Assembly: GCA_049680295.1 (NCBI GenBank)
Contig: JBAUHN010000007.1
Coordinates: 1 to 40,768 of the forward strand
Source: JBAUHN01 sp049680295
GTDB lineage: Bacteria > Pseudomonadota > Alphaproteobacteria > Rhodobacterales > Rhodobacteraceae
Reading direction: 5' to 3'
DNA length: 40,768 nucleotides
The notes beneath the pieces are model-generated. The model was not told the DNA's origin. It saw only the letters and a program-made list of their open reading frames with translations, and searched no databases. The position numbers and the translations under genes are program-made. Positions 7,243 to 15,882 of the stretch are shown piece after piece; position 1 is the first letter of the stretch; each line of letters starts with the position of its first letter.

Positions 7243-9735
7243 CTATCCGTCCACGCGGATCGTCGCGTTTTTTGGATCATAAGGGCTGTCTTCAGTGATC
7301 TCGGCATCCCAAAGCTGATCGAACATCTTAACCTTCAGCTTTGTGCCGGGAACAGATACATCCGGTTTGACGTACCCCATGCCGATGGATTTCCCAAAGG
7401 CCACCGAATAGCCGCCCGATGTCAGACGCCCGACACGTGTTTCGCCATGATAAAGCACCTCACGGCCCCAAGGATCGGCATCATCCGGCCCGTCAATCAG
7501 CAATGTTACACATTTGGCGTTGATTCCGTGATCTTGCATTGCTTGCTTGCCGTTGAAATCCTTGGACAAATCGACAAAACGCGGCAAATCTGCTTCCAAT
7601 GGTGTCGCATCACGGCCCAGTTCAGTGCCAAAAGCGCGGTAAGATTTTTCCTGCCGCAACCAGTTCTGAGCGCGTGCACCGACCAGTTTCATTCCATGCT
7701 TTTCACCGGCCTTTTCAAGCTGATCAAACAGGTAATTCTGCATTTCAATCGGGTGGTGCAATTCCCAGCCCAATTCGCCGGTATAGGCCACGCGGATCGC
7801 CCGGACCGGACACATGCCCAGTTCGATGTTGCGCATCGTCAGCCATGGGAACCGTTTGTTCGACAAAACGGTTGAGGGATCGGCATCCTTAACGATTTCG
7901 TTCAGCACGTCGCGCGATTTTGGACCCGCAATGGCGAAAACGCCCCATTGCGTAGTGACGTCATGGCATTCGATATAGCCAAACTCGGGCGACTTATCCT
8001 CAATCGCCTTAGCTAGGAAATCAGCGTCATAAGCGGTCCAGCCACCGGCTGAGACCAGATAATATTCATGCTCGGCCAGTCGCACGATGGTGTATTCGGT
8101 GCGTGTGGTGCCTTTCGCGGTCAGCGCATAGGTCAGGTTGATCCGGCCCACGGACGGCAATTTGTTGCAGGTAAACCAATCCAGAAACGCCGTTGCCCCC
8201 GGCCCTTTGACCAGATGTTTGGTGAACGCCGTTGCGTCAATCAAACCCGCACCTTCGCGGATGGCTTTCGCCTCGTCCACCGCGTGTTGCCACCAACCAC
8301 CACGCCGGAATGAGCGCGCATCATGGTCATTGAACCCTTGCGGCGCATAGTAGTTCGGGCGCTCCCAACCGTTGACCCAGCCAAACTGCGCGCCGCGTGC
8401 CGCCTGACGGTCATAGGCAGGCGAGGTGCGCAGCGGGCGACAAGCGGGGCGTTCTTCATCCGGGTGGTGCAAAACGTAGACATGATCGTAGCATTCTTCG
8501 TTTTTGCGCGCTGCAAACTCGGTGGTCATCCAGTCGCCATAGCGTTTGGGGTCCAGCGATGCCATGTCGATCTCGGCTTCTCCCTCGACCATCATCTGCG
8601 CCAGGTAATACCCGGTGCCCCCCGCCGCCGTGATGCCAAAGCTAAAGCCCTCGGCCAGCCACATATTGCGCAGCCCCGGTGCGGGGCCAACCAGCGGGTT
8701 GCCATCGGGGGTATAGCAGATCGGACCGTTGAAATCGTCCTTAAGGCCTGAATCCTCGCAGCTTGGAACGCGGTGGATCATCGCCATGTACTGGTTTTCG
8801 ATCCGCTCCAGATCAAGCTGGAACAGATCGGCGCGGAAACTGTCTGGCACACCATATTCAAAGCGTGCAGGTGCGTCTTTTTCGTAAACGCCCAAAATCC
8901 AGCCGCCGCGTTCTTCGCGCACATAGGATTGCGCGTCAGCGTCGCGAATAACGGGATGTTCGGCGTGACCTTCGGCGCGGAATTTGACCAGTTCGGGGTC
9001 TTGTTCCAGCACAACGAACTGATGCTCAACCGGAATGGCAGGCATCTTGATTCCCAACATTTTTGCTGTGCGCTGCGCGTGGTTACCCGATGCGGTCACC
9101 ACATGTTCGGCCGTGATCACAACCTGCTCGTCTGAGGGCACCAGATTGCCGCCCTTTTCGATCATTTTGGTGGCTGTTACTTCCCAATGGGTGCCGGTCC
9201 AGTGAAACGCGTCGGCCTGCCATTTGCGTTCAATGATAACACCACGTTGCCGCGCGCCTTTGGCCATCGCCATGGTCACATCGGCAGGGTTAATGTAGCC
9301 GTCCGTTTGGTGATAAAGCGCGCCTTTCAGGTCTTCGGTACGGATCAGCGGCCATTTGGCTTTAACCTCATCGGGGGACATAAACGTGTACGGCACGCCA
9401 CATGTCTCGGCTGTAGACGCGTAAAGCATGTATTCGTCCATACGTTCATCGGTTTGCGCCATGCGCAGGTTGCCAACCACTGCAAAGCCCGCGTTCAATC
9501 CTGTTTCTTCTTCCAGCGTTTTGTAAAACCGGATCGAATAGTCGTGAATGTGGGTCGTCGCGAACGACATGTTAAAATAGGGCAGCAAACCCGCTGCATG
9601 CCAGGTTGACCCGCTGGTCAGCTCATCCCGCTCCAGCAGCATCACATCATCCCAGCCCGCGCGGGCAAGGTGATAAGCGATGGAAGTGCCGACAGCACCA
9701 CCTCCGACAACAAGGGCTTTGACTTGCGTTTTCAT
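7243..9735 (-). CDS. FAD-dependent oxidoreductase with GcvT domain (dimethylglycine/sarcosine dehydrogenase-like)
   Basis: An 830-residue two-domain enzyme. Residues 1 to ~400 form a DAO-type FAD domain with GGGAVGTSIAYHLA (11-24) and TSGSTWHAAGL, in which His46 matches the histidine that binds FAD covalently in dimethylglycine and sarcosine dehydrogenases. The rest is an FAO_M linker and an aminomethyltransferase (GcvT) domain that in relatives binds tetrahydrofolate and collects the released one-carbon unit. It would oxidise an N-methyl amine or amino acid. Marine Roseobacters carry many paralogues, so the substrate cannot be fixed. The start is ATG at 9733-9735; the gene is the last of a four-gene minus-strand series, 160 bases after the previous one. 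Confidence 0.88.
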   Translation of the reverse strand: MKTQVKALVVGGGAVGTSIAYHLARAGWDDVMLLERDELTSGSTWHAAGLLPYFNMSFATTHIHDYSIRFYKTLEEETGLNAGFAVVGNLRMAQTDERMDEYMLYASTAETCGVPYTFMSPDEVKAKWPLIRTEDLKGALYHQTDGYINPADVTMAMAKGARQRGVIIERKWQADAFHWTGTHWEVTATKMIEKGGNLVPSDEQVVITAEHVVTASGNHAQRTAKMLGIKMPAIPVEHQFVVLEQDPELVKFRAEGHAEHPVIRDADAQSYVREERGGWILGVYEKDAPARFEYGVPDSFRADLFQLDLERIENQYMAMIHRVPSCEDSGLKDDFNGPICYTPDGNPLVGPAPGLRNMWLAEGFSFGITAAGGTGYYLAQMMVEGEAEIDMASLDPKRYGDWMTTEFAARKNEECYDHVYVLHHPDEERPACRPLRTSPAYDRQAARGAQFGWVNGWERPNYYAPQGFNDHDARSFRRGGWWQHAVDEAKAIREGAGLIDATAFTKHLVKGPGATAFLDWFTCNKLPSVGRINLTYALTAKGTTRTEYTIVRLAEHEYYLVSAGGWTAYDADFLAKAIEDKSPEFGYIECHDVTTQWGVFAIAGPKSRDVLNEIVKDADPSTVLSNKRFPWLTMRNIELGMCPVRAIRVAYTGELGWELHHPIEMQNYLFDQLEKAGEKHGMKLVGARAQNWLRQEKSYRAFGTELGRDATPLEADLPRFVDLSKDFNGKQAMQDHGINAKCVTLLIDGPDDADPWGREVLYHGETRVGRLTSGGYSVAFGKSIGMGYVKPDVSVPGTKLKVKMFDQLWDAEITEDSPYDPKNATIRVDG

Positions 9736-9895
9736 GACGTGACGAACTCCGATTGCGATCCTAACGGGATCATTAGACTGTAGAGCGCCTGCGCGCGAAA
9801 CCTGCCCGACCGGTCATGGCGGGAAAGCGACATAGCGCGCGATGCCAACCGCCGAGGGCCGGGCCAAATGCACCGAGCGTTGACCCCGCAGCCGC
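9736..9895 (-). other. 160-base intergenic gap upstream of the FAD/GcvT oxidoreductase
   Basis: The gap is wider than the 30-32 base gaps elsewhere in this operon, so the FAD/GcvT gene may have its own promoter. No clear promoter or terminator was identified. Confidence 0.3.
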
Positions 9896-11299
9896 TTATC
9901 GGCGCAGAACTTTGCCCGGGTTCAAAATATCATCCGGATCAAGCGCCGCTTTGATCGCAGCCATTGTATCGGTGGCCGGCCCAAGCTCTTTCATCAGATA
10001 GGGCATTTTGCCCTGGCCTATTCCATGCTCACCGGTGCAGGTGCCTTCCATCGAAATCGCCAGATCGGCCAGCCAGCCAACGAAGTCTTCAGCTTTGGCC
10101 GTTTCAGCGTCATTGTCCATATCGACCAGAACGAGACAATGAAAATTGCCGTCACCCGCATGGCCAACGATCGGTGCGATCAAGCCCAACTCCGATAGTT
10201 TGTCCTGTGTGGCCCCGACACATTCCGCCAACCGCGAAATCGGCACGCAAACATCCGTTGATATGCCTTTCGCGCCGGGTCGCAACTGCAACGACGCCCA
10301 ATAGGCGTCGTGACGCGCCTGCCACAGCTTATTGCGTTCTTCCGCCGTGGTGGTGGCCAGATAGCCGGTGCCGCCGTGTTCTTCCGCAATTGCTTCGAAA
10401 ATTCCAGTCTGTTCGACGACACCGCCATCGGTGCCATGAAATTCCAGCAGCAACAGCGGCGTTTCCGGCAGATCAAGTTTGGAATAGGCGTTGCAGGCTT
10501 TGACCTGAAGCGCGTTCAGCAGTTCAATCCGGGCAACCGGCAATCCATACTGGATAACCTGCATGACCGTCTGACAGGCGGCATCCAGCGACGGGAACGA
10601 ACAGCGTGCCGAGCGTATCGCCTCGGGGATACCTTGCAGTTTGAGGGTGATTTCGGTGATCAGCCCCAGCGTCCCTTCAGATCCGACCATTAGCCGGGTC
10701 AGATCATACCCGGCCGAGGACTTGCGCGCCCGTTGCGCGGTGCGGATTACCTTGCCGTCTGCCATCACTGCCTCAACCGCCAGCACGTTGTCTTTCATGG
10801 TGCCGTATCTGACCGCATTGGTGCCCGAAGCGCGTGTCGCCGTCATGCCGCCGATGGACGCATTCGCACCGGGATCAATTGGAAAAAACACGCCCTGATC
10901 GCGTAAATAGACATTCAGTTGCTCGCGGGTGACACCGGGTTGCACAACGCAATCGAGATCCTGCGTATTCACCGCCAAAATGGCATCCATCTGACCAAAA
11001 TCGACCGAAATCCCCCCAGCTGGCGCGTTCACATGACCTTCCAGCGAGGAGCCGATGCCAAAGGGGATAATCGGCACTTTGTGGGCGGCGCAAACGGTGA
11101 CTATATCCGCGACCTCTTGGGTGGAATTGGGGAATACCACAGCATCGGGCGCCTGGGTTTCAATCCATGTCGTTGTGTGACCGTGTTGTTCGCAGATCGC
11201 CTGACCGGTTTGGAACCGTTCGCCAAACTTTTGTTTCAACACGCCAAGGGCCGTTGCGATGCCTGTCTCATTGCGCGGTAGTGCTTTGGCTTGCACCAT
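9896..11299 (-). CDS. FAD-linked oxidase, D-lactate/2-hydroxyacid dehydrogenase type (GlcD/Dld family)
   Basis: A 467-residue protein of the vanillyl-alcohol-oxidase fold. The FAD-binding part contains PFGIGSSLEGHVNAPAGG (about 79-96) and the later GANASIGGM. The C-terminal cap ends with GEHGIGQGK, a hallmark of the D-lactate dehydrogenase (cytochrome)/glycolate oxidase GlcD family. It would oxidise a D-2-hydroxyacid to the 2-oxoacid and pass electrons to a quinone or cytochrome. No GlcE/GlcF partner is nearby, which favours the single-subunit D-lactate dehydrogenase type. It starts 32 bases after gamma-glutamyltransferase and lies near a D-2-hydroxyacid dehydrogenase, so the two may act on related acids. 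Confidence 0.88.
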   Translation of the reverse strand: MVQAKALPRNETGIATALGVLKQKFGERFQTGQAICEQHGHTTTWIETQAPDAVVFPNSTQEVADIVTVCAAHKVPIIPFGIGSSLEGHVNAPAGGISVDFGQMDAILAVNTQDLDCVVQPGVTREQLNVYLRDQGVFFPIDPGANASIGGMTATRASGTNAVRYGTMKDNVLAVEAVMADGKVIRTAQRARKSSAGYDLTRLMVGSEGTLGLITEITLKLQGIPEAIRSARCSFPSLDAACQTVMQVIQYGLPVARIELLNALQVKACNAYSKLDLPETPLLLLEFHGTDGGVVEQTGIFEAIAEEHGGTGYLATTTAEERNKLWQARHDAYWASLQLRPGAKGISTDVCVPISRLAECVGATQDKLSELGLIAPIVGHAGDGNFHCLVLVDMDNDAETAKAEDFVGWLADLAISMEGTCTGEHGIGQGKMPYLMKELGPATDTMAAIKAALDPDDILNPGKVLRR

Positions 11300-11331
11300 G
11301 TTTGACCCCCTATTTGTCGGATTGCGGTTTG

Positions 11332-13107
11332 TTAGTTGCCCAATGCTATGCCTTCACGGCGTGGGTCAGCACCTCCCGCCAGTCTTTCGCCGATTGCAAT
11401 GGCGTGCAATCCGGAATTTAAACTGCGGGCGTTAACCTCAAACCCCATCGCCGTTAGACTGTCGGTCAAGCCTGTCGCTGCGGTGCCTTCTTCGACGTCA
11501 TAGGTGCCAAAACGGTTGACCGCATGTGGCAACGATACGGCCTGTTGCACGTTCATACCCCAATCAAGATGGGCAATGATGGCTTCGGCTACATAGCCAA
11601 TGATCCGGCTGCCTCCGGGGCTGCCGATGGTCAGAACGGGCGCGCCGTCCTTCAGAACGATTGTCGGGGCCATAGACGATCTGGGGCGCTTGCCCGGCGC
11701 AATCGCATTGGCAATCGGCACGCCATTCGTGTGGGTTTTAAAGGAAAAATCCGTCAGTTCATTGTTCAAAAGAAACCCGCCCGACATCAATCGCGACCCA
11801 AAGCCGTTTTCAATTGTTGTGGTCATTGAGGCCACACTCCCCGCCGCATCCACAATCGAGATATGCGAGGTCGAGGGCAGTTCAATCGCCATATCATCCG
11901 CCCAAAGCGCCGCATGATCAAAACCGGGATTGCCGGGGGCCACGTCACCAAGTGCTGCATCACCTTGCAATTTAGCCGCGCGTTCCGCCAGATAGGCCGC
12001 GTCCAGCAGTCCTTTGGTGGGCATCGGGACATAGTCGGCGTCAGCCATGTATCGCCCCCGATCGGCAAAGGCCAACCGCGATGCATCCCCCATCAGGCGG
12101 CGCACTTCTGGGTCGGCAGGTCCGGCGCTTAGGTCATAACCTTCAAGCATCCCCAGGATTTGCCCAACCGTCAGCGCACCCGACGACGGTGGCCCCATGC
12201 CGCACACATCATGAGCGCGGTAAGCCGCGCAAACCGCAGGGCGTTCCTTGATCGTATAGATGCCCAGATCAATCGTCTGTAATGTGCCCGGAGTTGCCGC
12301 AGACTGAACGGTTGCAACAATCCCGTCCGCAATATCACCAGTATAAAACGCGTCCGCGCCACCACCCGCCACGGCGCGCAATGTGTTTGCATAATCCGCG
12401 TTCACCAACACGTCACCCGCCGCCACAGGCACGCCACCCGGCAAGAAATACGCCGCCGTCGCGGGGGCTATTGCCAGACGGTCCGCATCTGATGCAACCA
12501 GCCCGGCCAAACGCGGCGAGACGGCAAACCCTGCCTCCGCCAGTTCAATTGCCGGCTGAAACAGTTCAGCCCAATCGGCCTTGCCCCAGCGGTCATGGGC
12601 AGCTTGCAACAACGCGGGCGTGCCGGGGGTGCCAACGGACAACCCGCCAACAACTGCATCGAAAAATCCCAACGGTGCGCCAGAAGAATCCTGAAACAAC
12701 TGCGGCGTGGCCGCCAATGGTGCGGTTTCGCGTCCATCCAACGTGGTCAAAGCACCCGACGCCGCGTCATAGTAGACCAAGAATGCACCGCCCCCCATGC
12801 CAGAGGACTGCGGCTCAACCAGCCCCAGCATCACTTGAACTGCGACCAGCGCATCCGCAGCCGTACCGCCTTTGGCCAGAACATCTGCACCGGCCTGCAC
12901 GGCCCATGGGTTCGCCGCCGCCACCATCCAATTTTGGGCCATGACCGGTTTGCCTGCTGCTTTGGCGTCAAACGACGCCTTGACCTGATCCGATAACGCC
13001 TCAAACGCGCCGGATGTAGCGGCCTCGGGTTGGACGGCGTCAGCGGCTTGCTGGGCCTCAAGCGTTGATGCAAGACAAACAGAAAGGGCAATCAGGGACA
13101 GTCGCAT
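11332..13107 (-). CDS. ggt: Gamma-glutamyltransferase
   Basis: A 591-residue Ntn-hydrolase precursor with a short signal peptide (about residues 1-18, LIALSVCLASTLEA) for export. The self-processing threonine is Thr413 in STSHISIVD, giving a large and a small subunit. The small subunit holds GFGSRLMSGGFLLNNE (435-450), the SS pair at 477-478 in RPRSSMAPTIV and the GSPGGSRI loop at 496-503, the residues that bind the gamma-glutamyl group. It cleaves glutathione and other gamma-glutamyl amides in the periplasm. The length is normal and no key residue is missing. A clear ribosome-binding site (AGGAGA) precedes the ATG. It sits between two 2-hydroxyacid oxidoreductases; the link to them is unclear. 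Confidence 0.95.
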   Translation of the reverse strand: MRLSLIALSVCLASTLEAQQAADAVQPEAATSGAFEALSDQVKASFDAKAAGKPVMAQNWMVAAANPWAVQAGADVLAKGGTAADALVAVQVMLGLVEPQSSGMGGGAFLVYYDAASGALTTLDGRETAPLAATPQLFQDSSGAPLGFFDAVVGGLSVGTPGTPALLQAAHDRWGKADWAELFQPAIELAEAGFAVSPRLAGLVASDADRLAIAPATAAYFLPGGVPVAAGDVLVNADYANTLRAVAGGGADAFYTGDIADGIVATVQSAATPGTLQTIDLGIYTIKERPAVCAAYRAHDVCGMGPPSSGALTVGQILGMLEGYDLSAGPADPEVRRLMGDASRLAFADRGRYMADADYVPMPTKGLLDAAYLAERAAKLQGDAALGDVAPGNPGFDHAALWADDMAIELPSTSHISIVDAAGSVASMTTTIENGFGSRLMSGGFLLNNELTDFSFKTHTNGVPIANAIAPGKRPRSSMAPTIVLKDGAPVLTIGSPGGSRIIGYVAEAIIAHLDWGMNVQQAVSLPHAVNRFGTYDVEEGTAATGLTDSLTAMGFEVNARSLNSGLHAIAIGERLAGGADPRREGIALGN

Positions 13108-13137
13108 TTCAGGTCTCCTTCATTTGACGATTGGAAC

Positions 13138-14124
13138 TTACAGCATGGATGGAACAACCTGATCCGGTGGGCGGTGGCCGTCATCAAAGGTCTTGATATT
13201 GATGATAACCTTTTCGCCCATCTCAACCCGGCCTTCAATCGTGGCCGACCCCATATGCGGCAAGAGTGCAACGTTGCGCAATTCGCGCAGCCGTGGGTTA
13301 ATATCGGTTCCGTTCTCATAGACATCGAGACCCGCGCCGGCGATCTCGCCCGCGCGGAGCATCCGGGTCAGCGCATTTTCGTCAATCACCTCGCCGCGCG
13401 ACGTGTTCACGATCACCGCATCCGGTTTCATCAGCCTTAACCGACGCGCGTTCATCAGGTGAAACGTTGACGGCGTATGCGGGCAATTGATGCTGATCAC
13501 ATCCATACGCGCGACCATCTGATCCAGGCTTTCCCAATAGGTCGCCTCAAAGCTTTGCTCGAATTCGGGGCGCAACCGTCGGCGGTTGTGGTAATGTACC
13601 TGCATGCCAAAGGCCGCAGCACGCCGTGCAACCGCCTGCCCGATGCGGCCCATGCCCAAAATACCCAAACGTCGTCCACTGACGCGTCCGCCCAGCAAAG
13701 CCGTCGGCGCCCAACCTTTCCATTCCCCTGACTGCATGACAGCCAGACCTTCCGGGATCCGGCGCGTGACCGCCAAAATCAGCGCCATCGTCATATCTGC
13801 GGTGTCGTCTGTCAGCACACCGGGCGTGTTTGACACCAATATGCCACGCTGACGGGCGGTTGCGACATCAATATGATCGACCCCTGCCCCGTAATTCGCG
13901 ATCAGTTTCAGGTTGTCGCCAGCCTGACCAATCAGCTTGTTGTCGATCTCGTCGGTCACCGTGGGCACCAAAACATCCGCCGTTTTCATGGCGGCGGCCA
14001 ACGCGCTTCGGGTCATCGGTGTGTCGTCTTCGCGTAACGTCACATCAAAGAGTTCGGACAGTCTGGTTTCGACCACATCGGGCAATCGTCGCGTAACAAC
14101 CACACTCAACCGTTGCTTTGACAT
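13138..14124 (-). CDS. D-isomer-specific 2-hydroxyacid dehydrogenase (glyoxylate/hydroxypyruvate reductase-like)
   Basis: A 328-residue NAD(P)-dependent enzyme of the GyaR/SerA family. The substrate domain holds ANYGAGVDHID (76-86), the nucleotide domain GILGMGRIGQAVA (154-166), and the active-site region has Arg243 in NTSRGEV and His290 in LPHMGSAT. The usual catalytic Glu, expected in a DVYEHEP-like motif, is not at its normal place: the sequence reads DVYENGTDINP, with Gly272 there and Glu270 two residues earlier. This may be a clade feature or an altered active site. It is the first gene of the minus-strand series, divergent from the SH3-protein gene. Confidence 0.88.
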   Translation of the reverse strand: MSKQRLSVVVTRRLPDVVETRLSELFDVTLREDDTPMTRSALAAAMKTADVLVPTVTDEIDNKLIGQAGDNLKLIANYGAGVDHIDVATARQRGILVSNTPGVLTDDTADMTMALILAVTRRIPEGLAVMQSGEWKGWAPTALLGGRVSGRRLGILGMGRIGQAVARRAAAFGMQVHYHNRRRLRPEFEQSFEATYWESLDQMVARMDVISINCPHTPSTFHLMNARRLRLMKPDAVIVNTSRGEVIDENALTRMLRAGEIAGAGLDVYENGTDINPRLRELRNVALLPHMGSATIEGRVEMGEKVIINIKTFDDGHRPPDQVVPSML

Positions 14125-14239
14125 TTTGTCCTCCCAGACTTTGCCTGACCACGTTATTTATGTCATGGTGCAGGAGTTGACGGTGAGGCACAAGAACCTC
14201 GCGCAGCAATTGAGCAAAAAACGCAGAACAGGCAATGAG
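14125..14239. promoter_or_regulatory. Divergent promoter region
   Basis: 115 bases separate the 2-hydroxyacid dehydrogenase start (minus) from the SH3-protein start (plus). It must hold the promoter of the minus-strand series and probably that of the plus-strand gene. A Shine-Dalgarno-like GGAGGA lies just upstream of the minus-strand ATG. No operator repeat was noticed. Confidence 0.45.
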
Positions 14240-14746
14240 ATGATCGTTTTTCGAAAACATGTACCAGCAGCGGTACTATGCGTCCTTTTGGCGTTCAGCG
14301 CTGCGGCACAATCGGGCACCGTGGGCGCGGTCACCAACCTACCTTTGCCGCGGTATGTGTCCCTGAAAGCGGCCGAAAGTAACGTGCGGCGCGGGCCATC
14401 GCTGACGCATCGGATCGACTGGGTTTTCAAGCGCCGCGCCATGCCGTTGCAGGTCACCGCCGAACACGGCCATTGGCGCCGGGTTGAGGACCGTGACGGT
14501 CAGGGCGGCTGGGTGCATTATTCAATGCTGTCGGGCGCCAGAACTGTGATTGTTGAACAAGACATGCTGCAATTGCATGCCCTGCCCGAGCCTTCGTCCT
14601 TGGTTAACGCGGCCCTGGAATTGGGTGTGATCGCAAGACTGGGAAAATGTACCGATGAATGGTGCCAATTGCGGTCAGGCGGGTATCGGGGCTGGGCACC
14701 CAAAACTCGACTTTGGGGCGTGGAGCCCGAAGAATTGCGCGACTGA
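14240..14746 (+). CDS. Secreted SH3-domain protein
   Basis: A 168-residue protein. The frame is open far upstream, but ATG 14240 is chosen because it gives a proper signal peptide (MIVFRKHVPAAVLCVLLAFS, cleavage after AAA-Q). Two bacterial SH3-like repeats follow: one at about 38-95 (NVRRGPSLTHRIDWVFKRR, then GGWVHYSML) and a second at about 95-160 (LGVIARLGKCTDEWCQLRS, then GYRGWAPK). This is the SH3_3/DUF1058 family of small envelope proteins, often with unknown role in cell-wall contact. The next gene follows after 74 bases on the same strand. Confidence 0.8.
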   Translation: MIVFRKHVPAAVLCVLLAFSAAAQSGTVGAVTNLPLPRYVSLKAAESNVRRGPSLTHRIDWVFKRRAMPLQVTAEHGHWRRVEDRDGQGGWVHYSMLSGARTVIVEQDMLQLHALPEPSSLVNAALELGVIARLGKCTDEWCQLRSGGYRGWAPKTRLWGVEPEELRD

Positions 14747-14820
14747 TCCGGGCAACCGTCAGGCCACGAATGATCGGGCCAAGAAAGAACAATAGGCAAT
14801 CTATTCGCAAAGGGTCCTTC

Positions 14821-15813
14821 ATGCAGGCGATGACATACGACACTTTCGGTGCGGCACGTGATGTTTTGGCATTGCAAACCATCAAAGACATAGCCCCCGG
14901 CCCAGGTGAGGTTCGCGTCGCGCTGAAATACTCAGGCGTTAACCCGTCCGACGTCAAGGCCCGTGCCGGATCGCGTCCCGGCGTAACCAAGCCGCCCTTT
15001 CCAATTGTTGTTCCCCACAGTGATGGGTCCGGAACCATTGAAGCCGTGGGGAAAGGCGTCGACCCGGACCGCATCGGCGAACAGGTCTGGATATGGAACG
15101 GTCAGTGGCGTCGCGAGTTTGGCACGGCTGCCAGCCACATCACATTGCCCGCAGATCAGGCCGTAGCGCTACCCGCGAACACCAGCCTTGAAACCGGGGC
15201 TGTGCTGGGCATACCGGGCTTGACCGCCTGTCATACGGTCTTTGGGCATGGCGATGTCACAGGCAAAACGCTTCTTGTCCAAGGGGGTGCCGGTACGGTC
15301 GGGTTGCTGGCTGTGCAACTGGCAAAATGGGGCGGGGCGCGCGTTATTGCAACCGCGCGCGGTGACGGGATTGCACGCGCGCAGCAGGCTGGCGCGGATG
15401 TTGTGCTGGACTATGGCGCGGCCACCCTGGTGGATCAGATACTCGGCGCGAATGACGGAAACCCCGTTGACCACATTGTCGAGGTTGAATTTGGCGCCAA
15501 TATCGTCACCTCGACAGAAGTTATCGCCGAAAACGGCATCATATCGGCCTATGGGTCGGCCTTGGAAATGACACCTCAATTGCCGTTTTACCCGCTCCTG
15601 TTCAAAGCGGTGACGATAGATATCGTGTTAATTTACCTATTGCCCCGGCCAGAACGGGAAAACGCGATTGCCCGGCTGCATCACGCGTTGCGCGACGGCG
15701 CGTTACACTGCCCAATTCAACAGATCTATCCGCTGGCTCAATGCGCAAACGCCCATATCGCTGTCGAACAAGGTGCGCGCACCGGGGCCATATTGATCGA
15801 CGTCCAAAAATAG
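14821..15813 (+). CDS. NADPH:quinone oxidoreductase, zinc-independent MDR family
   Basis: A 330-residue protein of the QOR/crotonyl-CoA-reductase-like MDR superfamily. ATG 14821 is preferred to upstream in-frame codons because it follows an aaaggg ribosome-binding site and matches the family N-terminus. YSGVNPSDVKAR (near 38-49) is the usual catalytic-domain motif, and VQGGAGTVGLLAVQLAK (about 153-169) is the NADPH-binding glycine motif. The zinc ligands of alcohol dehydrogenases are absent. It likely reduces a quinone or enone; the substrate is unknown. Confidence 0.87.
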   Translation: MQAMTYDTFGAARDVLALQTIKDIAPGPGEVRVALKYSGVNPSDVKARAGSRPGVTKPPFPIVVPHSDGSGTIEAVGKGVDPDRIGEQVWIWNGQWRREFGTAASHITLPADQAVALPANTSLETGAVLGIPGLTACHTVFGHGDVTGKTLLVQGGAGTVGLLAVQLAKWGGARVIATARGDGIARAQQAGADVVLDYGAATLVDQILGANDGNPVDHIVEVEFGANIVTSTEVIAENGIISAYGSALEMTPQLPFYPLLFKAVTIDIVLIYLLPRPERENAIARLHHALRDGALHCPIQQIYPLAQCANAHIAVEQGARTGAILIDVQK

Positions 15814-15882
15814 CATCGCCTTGCGCCTTGTCTGGTTCTGCGGGACACTCCTTTGGATATTGGATTAATCAAAGGTTTTGGC

